From: Aspidiotus rigidus
Taxonomy: Eukaryota; Arthropoda; Insecta; Hemiptera; Diaspididae
Length of the DNA: 64,000 bases
Direction: 5' to 3'
Assembly: GCA_035079385.1 (NCBI GenBank)
Contig: JAVHKY010000010.1
Location: 744,001 to 808,000 of the forward strand
Of the stretch, positions 48,789 through 59,369 are shown piece by piece. Both the position numbers and the translations under genes were made by a program. A model generated the notes under the pieces. It was given only the letters and a program-made list of their open reading frames with translations, did not search any database and was not told where the DNA came from. Each line of letters begins with the position of its first letter. Position 1 is the first letter of the stretch.

Positions 48789-49565
48789 ATGTCTCCTCCA
48801 GAGACACGTGCTTGATTACTGCCCTTTGATTTAATATATCGATTATGTCGATTCATGGTGACGTCATGATTGAACGTCCCGTTCCACCAGTATTCATTAG
48901 CTTAGTATAAGCCTCTTAAATATGAGCCCAAATTTTTTAAGTCTCTAAAATAGATCGAGGTCACTGATGAAGTCATCAAGTGTGACAAAAGCTCACTCGT
49001 CCCCTATTTGTCTAGTCTATAGTTTTCAATATTTTAAGCTAACTAGCTCTAAACCTACTATAGTAGTCTAGTTTAGGCCTAGTATAACGAAAGCCAAAAG
49101 TCGAAAATTTTCATTAAGTCCCTAAGGTAGGTCAAGGTCACTGAGGCCGTTATCAAGCGTGACAAAAACCGTGATGGTTTCTTGTGGCTTTTTTTTTGTT
49201 TGGAATGGTTTCCTTCTTTTAAAATTTTCGTTTTCCATTCTGAATCCAAAAGCTCTAATTCTGTAAATTGTGTATTGTGGTTCTGACTAGATTATATTTG
49301 ACGTGTGTCTGTGATTCCTTATTGTGATTATTGTAACGCTTTTTTGTGACAATATTCGCAGGAGTAGCCTCTGCCAGAACTTTCTGAAAACCGTCAAAAA
49401 ACCATGGTGGTAACGGTATTTTGTGACGGTTTTTTTTAGAGTAGTCCCAATCTTAAAAGCATATTATAAAATGCTTCCAGTCGAAAACCTTTGGAAAACG
49501 ATAAAAAAATCGCGCCGTTTTTTCCAAAGTAGAGCCTATCTTAAAAGCATATAAAATACTAAAAG
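48789..49565. repeat. Insertion splitting the R1-like LINE (contains family A copy 5)
   Basis: This 0.78-kb block separates the LEERA-type linker from the later LINE C-terminus. It includes TTAGCTTAGTATAAGCC, CTACTATAGTAGTCTAGTTT and AGGCCTAGTATAACG (family A), a TGACGTCA at 48859-48866, and paired CCGTGATGGTTT/GTGACGGTTTTTTTTAGA phrases. Non-coding. Confidence 0.5.
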
Positions 49566-49569
49566 AAGA

Positions 49570-50095
49570 CATCGACCAATCGAGAGGCTTTATGGGTCAA
49601 ACAGGAGGCCAGGCACTCTTTGCTTAAGAAATTAAAAGCGAGAATTGCTCAGAGTGAAATGGACGACCCGTGTGTTAATTCGCGACCTTAATGAGTGGAT
49701 GAACCGGGATTAAGGTCAGCTGAACTTTCACTCGTCGCAGGTGCTAAGCGCTCATGGCTGATTCAATGAGTACCTTCATAAGAAGTTGACGAAAACTGAG
49801 CAGGCAAGTGTTCGCACTGCAACCAATGGCGAAATGATGGACCACAGCACACCTCATTTGAGTGTGACGTGTGCAGGCATGAGCGAGGCAAGCACAGTCG
49901 GTCTCTTCAAGAGATTATGGTCTTGCTCCGACTAGCTGGGTAGCCATCATGTTGGGTTTCGAAGATGTCTGCATTTGCAGCCGCAGTCATGAAGAAGAAG
50001 ATGGACCTGGAATGGTCTTGGCAAATGCAGAACCACGCTGTGGCTACTCGGCGCCTGTGTACCATCTACATACAAATGTGAAGGAAGAAGAGGAA
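49570..50095 (+). pseudogene. R1/jockey-like LINE, C-terminal zinc-knuckle region
   Basis: Translations give KQEARHSLLKKLKARIAQSE, then GQLNFHSSQVLSAHG, FNEYLHKKL, and in a shifted frame CSHCNQWRNDGPQHTSFEC and DVCRHERGKHSRSLQEIM. The order W/Q-x-R-W-like helix, F-H-x-S-Q-V-L-S-x-H-G-x-F-N-x-Y-L, C-x-x-C...H-T-x-F-E-C is the R1-type C-terminus. It continues the fragment that ends at 48788, separated by the insertion. Frameshifts and stops make it non-functional. Confidence 0.75.
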
Positions 50096-51469
50096 GACTT
50101 TCCTTGAAGGAAAATAGAGGACGAAGGAGGCTCTGACCCCAACAGCGATCTACTATAACTGAAGAGGTGTGTTGTTGTGTGTTCTAAACTTGGCATGTAT
50201 GGCGGCACTGCAGCGTGGCGGTTGTCCAGAAGAAGAGGGCGTTCGCCGAGGAGTTTCTTCCTACACATCGAAGTTCTACCCGAAAAGGTCAATTCCGGTG
50301 TGAGAAAACAGAATTAATGCATACGCAACTCCCCGCAGCTACTCGACCATGAAGGAAGAGCGGCGCTGCACATACGACAAAAGCGAAATCAGAGTCTTAA
50401 TTTTACTCCTATATGATTTCTGTGTCTAAAATACTTCTGGATTATTCGGTGTTCCAGGACTGTAAAACAAACACACTCGCTATTTTCTGAGCTAATAATC
50501 TTTTTGAATAAGCTAATCAGTCGATGGCGAATAGTTATACTTATTTTATGGAACTAAATATATCCCTTACGAACGGAACTTCACCCACACTCGGAATACC
50601 CGAAAATATCAAGATTGCAAACTCGTTCTCTATTCAGACGTTCCTGACACTCACAATTCTAGTAACTGACGTGAGAAATCTTGATGAAAAACATAAGAGT
50701 ATTTTTGTGATGAAAGCAACAGGTTATCAACATCACTTCCGTGCTGACAGTTGTGGTAGAGTATGCTTCCTACTTGCCTTTCAACAAACGATGTGTGGAG
50801 TAGGTAAAGCGGTTAGCTGCGTGTGTTCTGTATAGGTGTAAATTCACGCGACAGTTTCGCATGTTTGTTTAATTATATAATTGTACACAGAACGAGCCGA
50901 CGAAACAATAAAATACTGTTCGTTATCTCGTGTTCTGGGTACGTGAACGAGCACAGATATTCTCTGAATAAGGAAGGCATTTATTTCTTCGATCGTGCAT
51001 GCGCTCAAGATGAGAATTCAAAATCATTTTTGTTTCATCTTGGTGTGGTCTTCGACTCGAGTCAAATCACATGTGTGAATTACTCGGAACACAATAACGA
51101 GTGGTTGGTAATGCTAGTTTGCTCTTCTATTTACAGAACGAAATAAAACGTACACAATGAAGTTTGTAAGGGAAACAGAATCCGCCTGAGCCCCTCCCGG
51201 TAAATTCAAATATCTCAACATGACTTCGCAACTCTAATTCCGATTGCTAGCTAGATGACGTCATTGAGCAGTCCTAAGAAGTCCAGAATGAATGTCAGGG
51301 AGGAGGGTGATCTGAATGTGATGGAAGAAGAGGAAAACTCAGGCGTAGACTATAAAATAAAGAAACTTATCCCTAGTTTTCGTGCGTCAATAGAAATTAT
51401 TAAGCTGGGCAATCAGTTTTGGAATAAGAATCTTGAAAAACTACTAGCGGGATCCGAAAAGTGAAGATG

Positions 51470-51795
51470 GGGGGTTATTCCGAAAAATTTACCACGCGTC
51501 CGTGATGTTCAACCAGAAGAGGAATGGTCCAAGTCAAAATTATTTCAAGTCCTTCTCCTATTATAATTATATAGCTCGGATGGGCTTATGAAAATTTCGA
51601 TTTCTGAGCTATACAGTATATAATAGGAGGGGGACTTGAAAAAATTTCGACTCTCGAGCCATAATTGGTATTATATGACAAGAAAATGACTTAGCATAAT
51701 TCTAACGTTTAGGCTATAATAATTATTATACACAAGGGGCTTCAAGATTTCAATTAGAAATTCGACCAACAGAACAGGTTCCCTGCAGAAGAGGG
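51470..51795. repeat. Dispersed repeat family B, copy
   Basis: TTTCAAGTCCTTCTCCTATT, AGCTATACAGTATATAATAG, GGAGGGGGACTTGAAAAAAT and ACTCTCGAGCCATAAT are family units. GAACAGGTTCCCTG at 51771 is the palindromic phrase seen at 11046 and 11391. Confidence 0.6.
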
Positions 51796-51949
51796 AAACT
51801 TCACTGGACGACGAAAAAATACGGGTTTCCTGGGTTACTCGTTTAACTTTGTTGAAGAAGCGGTCGTTTTGGAATTAGGGGCTAGGATTCATGACTCCTG
51901 GAACTATAACTCAAACTGGATCAATAATTTGAAATAGCCCGATGGACCA

Positions 51950-52560
51950 TGTTCGCTATTTCAACCAAACGTCGACCTGAAATCAAAATCGACCGCTTCT
52001 TCTTACCATCGACTTATCGTCGACGTCCTTTTTGGGTCCATTATGCGTTACTCATTGGCAAAAAACTTGCAATTGACGTCTAAATTTTCTGAAAAAAAAA
52101 TCGATATCAAAATTGTGTCGACTCGACCATTTCTGCCCTCGTCACGCATAATTGTGAGATTCTCAATATCCCTTATTATATAATCTCGAGTGCAGATTCT
52201 GTCTGCGAGGATCACAGTCATCAAATACACAGAACACTTCAGAGGGATTCTTGTACCTACATCGACAGATCGTCGTCACGTCGAAACAGAGGCAACCAGC
52301 TTCGTGTTTCCCGGAAAACTAAAAAGTAATCAGTCGATTCTAAGTCGAAAGAAAAATTTGGGGGAGAAAATCGACTTTGGATCGACATCGATTTGAGTTA
52401 GGTCGATTCATAGTCGACTAGCGTACGTCACTAGTGAACTACAAATCGACTAGATTGATAGAAAAATTTGGAGTTAACACAAAATCTACACGGTAAATTA
52501 GCCGTAATGGAGTCGACTATTGTCAACCTTATATCGACGACGACGTGAGCGCGATTCGAC
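51950..52560. repeat. GTCGA-rich dispersed repeat, copy 5
   Basis: Phrases such as GTCGACCTGAAATC, GGTCGATTCATAGTCGACTA, CACTAGTGAACTACAAATCG and GAGTCGACTATTGTCAACC match other copies. It ends about 160 bp before exon 2 of the host gene. Confidence 0.6.
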
Positions 52561-52718
52561 GAAGGCTTTTGAAAGAAGTAAATCCGCAATCAGTATGGTT
52601 TATTTAGAGTGGTTTCTATCTTTCCTCTCTTCAATGACCATGTCCCAAATGTACAATCATCGATTTACGTCGATAGTGATTTTGCTAATCATTTCTTTTT
52701 TGTTATTTCATGTTACAG

Positions 52719-52887
52719 AGTCCAAGAAACAGATGGGTCATTCTTTGAAAACTACACGGCGCTGTCGTATAAAATACAGAATCGACAGTTATCAGCTTGT
52801 CAAGATTCGTCTCCTGATGAACCGCCGCCACCGGAAGCCTCGTTCGGCGTAAAACCACCTCCTGCCTATAGAATAGCATCAATAGAA
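52719..52887 (+). CDS. Second recognised exon of the unidentified host gene (codons 114-170)
   Basis: The acceptor is a long T-rich tract ending TTACAG at 52718, and the donor GAA|GTAAGT follows 52887. Read in the phase left by exon 1, the exon gives a split Gly codon, then VQETDGSFFENYTALSYK, IQNRQLSACQDSSPDEPPPP and KPPPAYRIASIE. The exon ends in phase 0; combined coding length is 510 bp, exactly 170 codons. The acidic Pro-rich stretch after a more conserved-looking FFENYTALS block suggests a short motif region in a disordered N-terminus. No domain was recognised and the rest of the protein is not in the window or not detected. Confidence 0.72.
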
Positions 52888-55480
52888 GTAAGTATCTCTC
52901 ACCTACACTGTTTGAGTTTAATTTAAAATTGTCGAGAGTGAAATCTGTATTTAAACAGTTGACGGTACGTCCGTGTGAATTATCGAAAATAATCTGGCTT
53001 CTCGAATTCCAGTTAAAAGAGAACCATTCCCATACAGCATGTTCGCGTTCTGTCCCTTTTTTCTATTCTTCGCATTTTCGTTTAGATTACTCTGAAGCAT
53101 TCAATACAAGGTGGTAGTAGAATTTTCTTTCGTTGAAAAACTGTTTTTCCTCGTGGGATGTAAATAAAACAAAAGTCGACAACGCAGGCTGATTTAGATT
53201 TCGTTGGGTGTTTTCTCCCGTTTTTCAATAATTTTCTCGAATACACGACTTCTTTTTTAATCGCCTTAGGTGTTACAGAACCGCTCTTCGTCTTCGTCTC
53301 TTCATCCGCGCCAATTTTTTTTTCCTCGTTTAATATTCTTCGAACATACGGCGCGGCGCCCGTTTCGATTTCGTTTGCCGAGCGAGCTTGTACACCGCGC
53401 CCTCCTCCATCATCTCCTCGTCGGATTTTAAATGAATAAGAAAAACATAGAGATGAGGCGAAACTTGTAAAATTAAATGAAATCAATTATGCTCGCTGTT
53501 TTTCGTATGTACCGGTGCGACTCTTTGACTAGCTTTTTTCATCGGCGATTTTTTTTTTTTTTTCGCACCCCGTTTGAGTAAAATTGAGCAAATCTCTGTC
53601 GAGCCGTTGATGTAATATAATCTGATACGAATTTAATGAATTGATGTACTGCGTATCGGCTTTCAAATTTGAAATTTTGCAACCTGTGTCAAAAGCTTTC
53701 ATGATGAAAGAAAGGGGGAAAAATGACGCGGAGAATGGTTTTTAACGCTGCGTGTACGTGTTTTTTAAAATGATTAGAATAAACAGCACGTTTGTTATCG
53801 GATCAAAACCTTCATATAGCCCTAGTAGGTACGTAAATTCTCCAATGAGGTGAAATAACTTGTTTTTAGACTGCACGGCTGTACTTCGTGCAAATCGATC
53901 TTTACATTCAAGTGATAGACGTAAAAAAATAAACGACGGTGTCAAAGGTTAGTGAGCCAGGGAGACGAGGGAAAAATTTGAATGTTGAACGATGCAACAA
54001 ACAACAGTAATATGCTCCATCTATTCTAAGTTGATATAAATTTTTTTCATCGGTAGTAGTGAGTATAAATTAAGAGAAAAATTAATATAATGGTCGTGAA
54101 TAATCTTTTTCATGATGAGGGATCTTCCTCACTCCCCATTCAATGTATAAAAATCGTGGGAACACAATTCTATGCTGAATATCCAGAATTAAAACTCTTT
54201 TTGTGCACATATTCTGTTCTTGATAAGTTATAAGAAAGGAAGATATTCAGTTAATTAATGAAACCTCATTCTTTCTAACCTTCAAACGTTCTGTCGAATT
54301 GTTCTTTTTTAAAGTGCCGATAAGTCGTACCCTTACTAATAGCCATTTTTTGCAGCAGTGTACTACAACAAAGGTAATTATTCTATCAGCAAGAGTTTAT
54401 TTCTCATTCATACTCTCAGTTTCATCGTTAACCCATGTTCTGTCGGTAACGCTGGCAAACTTTAACGCACACCCTTTCCCAGTGAAATACCGGGGCGAAT
54501 GTCTGAAAATCGCTCAACCAAACTCTGTTAGAGAATTTACCCCTTATCTTTTCTTTCGAAAATAACTTTACCGCAACCCGCCATACATCGTTATGTTAGA
54601 TAAGTCATTATTCGATTCGAAAGAATTGTGGTGGAAACGACGGAATGTTGAAAGATTTTTATCTTTCTAGTTTTCTTCTTGTACGAATTCCTTTCAACTC
54701 TTCAAATATGGGCATCGAAAAGTTTGAATTCGTCATCGAGTACTCGTATTTCACGAGGACGCTTGCAAAATTGAATTTTCAAACGATTATGCAAGTTACT
54801 ACTATAGATTTTATTCTTTTTGAGTGGGCTGTATTTCCTTAACCGCTCCTTTGAGATTCAAATTACCAATAGTTTTCCCGTGATGCGGGGATGAAAAACG
54901 AGAAAGAAAAAATATTTGTAATGGTGATTTCAAAAATGTGTTCGATTTTGATACACAAGTTAAAGGACCGTAAATTGTATCTGCCAAGTCCATCATATTA
55001 GAATCAATGCGTTCATGAATTTTATGGTTATACATATTGAAACAGAGAAGTGTACGCATAATTGATTAGCCGATTACAGAAACCATAATTCGTCCCATCA
55101 TATTATTCAGTCAAGGTCAAACTCCCTTGAACCACAACTAATGACTGTTTCACAATTTATGAATCCCCTTTCTTTCTCATCTCATTGTGTCCTCTTAAAA
55201 ATTTTTCTTTTCATTATTGATCGACATACTCCTTAAAGCCCACGAAATTCACAATTACACTCCTATTCTGCTTTTCAAACGATGAAAATAAATACAAAAA
55301 AAATACCTAATTACAAGAGTCAAGTCTGTAAGAGAGAGGGAACTTTGGAACGGTTCGCAGTTTTGCTGAGTCAGAAGTTTTAGCATCCAGTGAGGCTGAG
55401 ATATTACAGATTCTGTCGAGAGTATCCTTTTGAGAATTTGTTTTTTGAAGTCAACTAGTTTGATAGCAGTTGAGCTGAAA
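52888..55480. other. Probable downstream intron, nothing recognised
   Basis: No third exon could be supported by both splice sites and a continuing frame. Short ORFs, for example 134 codons at 53082-53486 (-), have no family resemblance. Confidence 0.4.
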
Positions 55481-55484
55481 TTTT

Positions 55485-56275
55485 TTCGAGAAATTTTATT
55501 TTGAGATTAAAAAAATAAATTCCCAACTTATTATAAAATAAATCTTTTAGTTTAAAAACAACAAATTTGTTTTGAATATAAAATTTAAATAAGATCTTTA
55601 TTTTTTCAAAATAATATTAATAATAACTTTTTAAATATTTTGATCTAAAATTTAATTAAAAATATCAATAGAAGTGCTGCGTGAAAAAGGGGCCTCCGTT
55701 CCATAAGAAATACATTAGACGGAGGCCCCTTTTCCACGCAGCGCTTCAATATTAAGTTACTATAAAATGAAAATTTAAATAGTAATTATAATATTTATTA
55801 ATCAAAGTAAGTGTCAAATTTAAATTTAAATTCAAATCAAACTTTCATATTATAATTAATTTAAAAATTTAAATAAATTATATTTAGATAATAATATTGA
55901 ATAAAAATTTACTATCAATAAATCTAATTTTATTAATAAAATAATTGACTTGAATTTTAAAAATATAAATAAATCAAATTGATAAAAAAATTATTAAAAA
56001 ATAATTTTAAAAAATATTAATTTGATTAATAACTGAATATAAAAAAAATTAATATAAATTAAATTAATAAAAATTGATTTTACGAACAATAAATTAATAA
56101 AAAATAATATAACAATAACAAATTTAGTACTTAAATTAGAAATTAATAAATTAATATACAAATTAATAAAAATTAATATAAATAATTTATTAAATAAATA
56201 ATTCTAAAAAAAAAAGAAAGAAAGAAAGAAAAAGAAAAACAAATTATCAAGTTTAATTAAATAAATTACCATTTT
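55485..56275. other. Extremely AT-rich island
   Basis: About 0.8 kb made almost only of A and T (AATTAATAAA-type words), very different from both flanks. Apart from the hairpin at 55671-55747 it has almost no G or C. No ORF. It could be a decayed insertion, a satellite-like tract, a matrix-attachment-type region or organelle/symbiont-derived DNA; the sequence alone does not decide. Confidence 0.75.
55671..55747. repeat. GC-rich hairpin inside the AT-rich island
   Basis: The arms 55671-55699 and 55719-55747 pair at 27 of 29 positions around a 19-nt loop. The inner part of the stem carries GGGGCCTCCGT/ACGGAGGCCCC. The flanks are almost pure AT. It could be a foldback remnant or, if transcribed, a strong stem-loop. 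The size resembles a miRNA precursor, but nothing else supports that role. Confidence 0.85.
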
Positions 56276-56284
56276 TCTCAAGTA

Positions 56285-56880
56285 TGGAGCGCATGGCCTC
56301 TTGCGTAACTCATAAAGCATCTTGATCAGTCGTTCTCTTCTGAACATTACCGTCTCCTTAGCAGAGAGCTCGATTGGTGGTGAAAGTGCTAATACGTCAA
56401 GAGCCTCCGTCGAGACAAGCGGTTTGCACTAACATCACCTCAGCGCAGCTCTTCGTTCGATCTTTCTCATCTCTCTATGGTATCTTTATTGAGTCGGCAT
56501 ATAAGAGAATGGATAAGTTGGTGCTCATCATGATCTTCCTTCTTGCTTCCCTCGGCCTCCTAGTTTTCTCATCAGATGCTTTAGGTATACCCGACTCGCC
56601 TTTTCCGCAATCATCAGGAAATGGTGCTTAAAGTTCAGCTTTGCGTGGAACCAGATGCCTAGGTACTTTATTACCTTCTTGGTCTTGATATTCTCACCTT
56701 GCAGGCGAAGGTGGGCGGCCTGAACTTTCGACGGGTCGTGAATAATATTGCCTCCGTCTTACCTGCTTCAAGTTCTAATCTGGCCGACTTGATCCAATGC
56801 GTAACTGCCTCTAGGGCCCGGTTTACCTTGCTTTCTACCGCTACAGTTGGTTCAGCAATAATCGAGTTCTACTAAGGAGT
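56285..56880 (-). pseudogene. R1/jockey-like LINE, RT thumb and linker fragment
   Basis: The minus strand reads EPTVAVESKVNRALEAVTHW, IKSARLELEAGKTEAILF, TTRRKFRPPTF, then in shifted frames VIKYLGIWFHAKLNFKHHF, ERRAALR, and STEALDVLALSPPIELSAKE. The K-T-E-x-I-L-F, Y-L-G-(I/V)-x-(F/L) and E-L-L-A-E/S-A-K-E motifs follow R1-type LINE order. It is the same family as 48210-48788 (RKFxxPTF in both) and retains the segment that copy lacks. The 85-codon + strand ORF at 56374 is a shadow of this element. Confidence 0.78.
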
Positions 56881-58170
56881 CCACGAGCAATTTATACAAT
56901 CTCTATTTACCGTATTTATGATACTTTTAAGATATATACTTCGAGCGCACCCCACTGAAGCATATTCTCAAGGATTCGCCTCTTTTCACGGCGTGCCGAT
57001 GAAACATCATTCACAGGAGATTGTTTTTGCTTTATTGTAGTTGAATGACCACCCACTACTGAAGCAGTCTCTGCATGAGAAAGTGTTGTTGATCAAACTT
57101 TTTTTGAACACACTTTTTGTCTTCCTACCAAGGCCCACTGTATGATCGGGCTACAAAATCTAAATCGCAGAAAATAGGGATCAAGAAAATTTACGAAAAC
57201 AACAAGCACATGACTGTCACCAAGAGTCACCTATGAATCAGATTCTTCGACACAGGTGTATCTTCACAATGGCTGGCGGTCATTCTGGAATTTGCTGGAC
57301 GAAATTCGCGTCATGAAATTCTGATGACGTCATCATGTTGACGACGATAACTTTGTCAATAAGTGTCCTCTAATTCCAGATCGCAAATCGAATGATTTTA
57401 TCAAAGACAACTTATTCCATCCAATTCAAAAGGATCCGTGAACACGCTAACGCTCGCAGTCTTTGACACTGGTCACTTTTCGTATCCTCTTCTGAATGTA
57501 CAGGAATCGAGAATGTCGACCATTTCTGCCCTTCATCTGCTTTTAGAGATACGTATCTGTTACGCTCAGAGGGTTAGTCTTTATTAACATAAATGAATAA
57601 GGCCTGTCTCGCACTCGCATCTCGGAAAAAAAATTCCTAATGTTCGCAACAAGAAACAACGCCGAATGCGTTGGCACTGTTCTTCATCCGCGTTTCATTT
57701 TTGCCTGTCTCATGGGACGATTTTTCTCGTTTTAACACACCTGTATGTGTTACAGTCAGTTCGAATTTTCCGCAACACTTGTTACACGTGTTATGTGAGC
57801 GTCTATTCTACTCGTCGAAACCGGGCTCATGCACAAATATTTTAAGCTCTAAGTACGAGTAAACTACACGCCGGGACGCTTATGTTAAACGCCTTGGGAA
57901 CGTTGTCACGAAGTTCAGAATTTTTGTACGCATCATATATTTATAAGGATATGCTCGTTTGCGAACGTGCACATACTGATCGACGAATAGACAATTTAAT
58001 GGTACATTTGTTCATGGAAAATTTATCGCGTATAGAGACCATATTCGAACTTTTCGAGACGAGGTCGACTCTCCTTCACAGCCTCAGCTTCCATAAACGC
58101 TGCATGCTCTAGAAAGCGACAATCAATTCGCCAATATCAAAACTATATTAGATTTGTTTCGAAAAGTTTT
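56881..58170. other. Non-coding DNA, nothing recognised
   Basis: A GATGACGTCATC palindrome lies at 57323-57334. Short ORFs at 57671-58112 show no family features. Confidence 0.45.
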
Positions 58171-58172
58171 GC

Positions 58173-58329
58173 CATAGGCGGGTTCATCTAGGGGCGCCAA
58201 GGGGTAAGGAAAAAAATTTTTACGTCAAAAAAAAATATTAATAATAATAATAATAATAATAATATAAATAAGGGCGCCTTCCTACATTTTGCGCCCGGAC
58301 GCCGCGCCAAAATCCTATAGCCGCCACTG
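58173..58329. mobile_element. hAT-like MITE around a (TAA)n tract
   Basis: The right end, read on the minus strand, is CAGTGGCGGCTATAGGATTT, a common hAT-type terminus. The left end CATAGGCGGGTTCATC and the subterminal GGGCGCC motifs on both sides are inverted partners. No exact 8-bp duplication remains. The centre is A- and TAA-rich. Confidence 0.5.
58238..58264. repeat. (TAA)n microsatellite
   Basis: Eight to nine uninterrupted TAA/AAT units inside the hAT-like MITE. Confidence 0.9.
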
Positions 58330-58749
58330 ATTCATTGCTTGTGCGATAAGCCCCGTCCCTTGACTTTGCCCTCTTTGTTTGATACAGAAGCTGTGACGGG
58401 TTGATCTGTAAATCGGGGAATAGCTTATGGAAGTAGGTGTATGAACAAAATGTTTTAAACAAAAGAATTCGAAAGAATTATCGATTATTGGTCTTACGAA
58501 AAGTAAAAACAATGAGGAAACAATACATTTCATGGGATTGAGTATTCAAAATTTTAGAATTCATATTGATGAATGTTGCGAATATCCATGTAAGATGCCG
58601 TCACGCCGCAATCTCTGTAACTGCGCTACTCGCAGAGAGGTTTGGCAGGCGTAATTATATTAGGTATAGTTCCGAGCTACAACATGTCGATAGCACACAA
58701 TCGGAACTGCGAACTTTTTGTTGATTCAAAGGCTGTATACGTGCATATG

Positions 58750-59360
58750 TTAAGGGGCCACTTGGTCGAAGTGGAGTTATAAGTGGAGTGTGAAAGTAGA
58801 TGAAATTCTGAGTCCAACGAGACCTTCTTGAAATTGTTAGGTCCAAAATTCATGTCAGGAAAGTGGTATTGAAGTTGAAAATTGGAAAATCGGGTTCTTA
58901 CGGAATCGGTTAATAAAAATTGCATTACCGGAAGTTTAGGATGTTTCGTAAAATTTATGTAAAATGTTCAGACTTCTGGAAAAATTTGATTTTCTTGAGA
59001 AAAAAACATTCTGGAATGAAGAATAATAAGTTTATATTAATTACTAGAGTGTAAGAGTCAAATTAAAAAAAAAAAAAAATGAATATTGATCCAGTAGATG
59101 ATGAGCTACAGTACCTATTTCAAAGTTTTTTTGTCACAGATGAAGGAATTACAAAGTATCACAGAACAAAATATGAAGATCTCACTTTCTCGTGATCTTG
59201 TTCAATTTATAGGTTTTACCTCATGAAAAGAATCTTACTACTGGAAAGCCGAAGTTTTTTTATACAGTGATACATCAAAATACAAAAAATCACAATTTGG
59301 ACCTATTTTTAAACTTTTGCAATTTTAAGAAAAACTGTAATCGACCAAGTGGGCCCTTCT
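58750..59360. mobile_element. 611-bp MITE-like element with 20-bp inverted ends and CATATG flanks
   Basis: The left end TTAAGGGGCCACTTGGTCGA and the reverse of the right end AGAAGGGCCCACTTGGTCGA agree at 17 of 20 positions. CATATG lies directly outside each end (58744-58749 and 59361-59366), a plausible 6-bp target duplication. There is no transposase ORF. Confidence 0.72.
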
Positions 59361-59369
59361 CATATGCAT

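Noticed and set aside
53082..53486. 134-codon minus-strand ORF, Lys/Arg rich
   Set aside because: No domain or splice support; it overlaps the likely downstream intron of the host gene.
55671..55747. Bacterial-type terminator reading of the GC hairpin
   Set aside because: Although a GC stem flanked by AT resembles one, the window is eukaryotic and has no bacterial genes nearby.
56374..56631. 85-codon + strand ORF with a hydrophobic segment resembling a membrane protein
   Set aside because: It is antisense to a clear R1-like LINE fragment, so it is a shadow frame.
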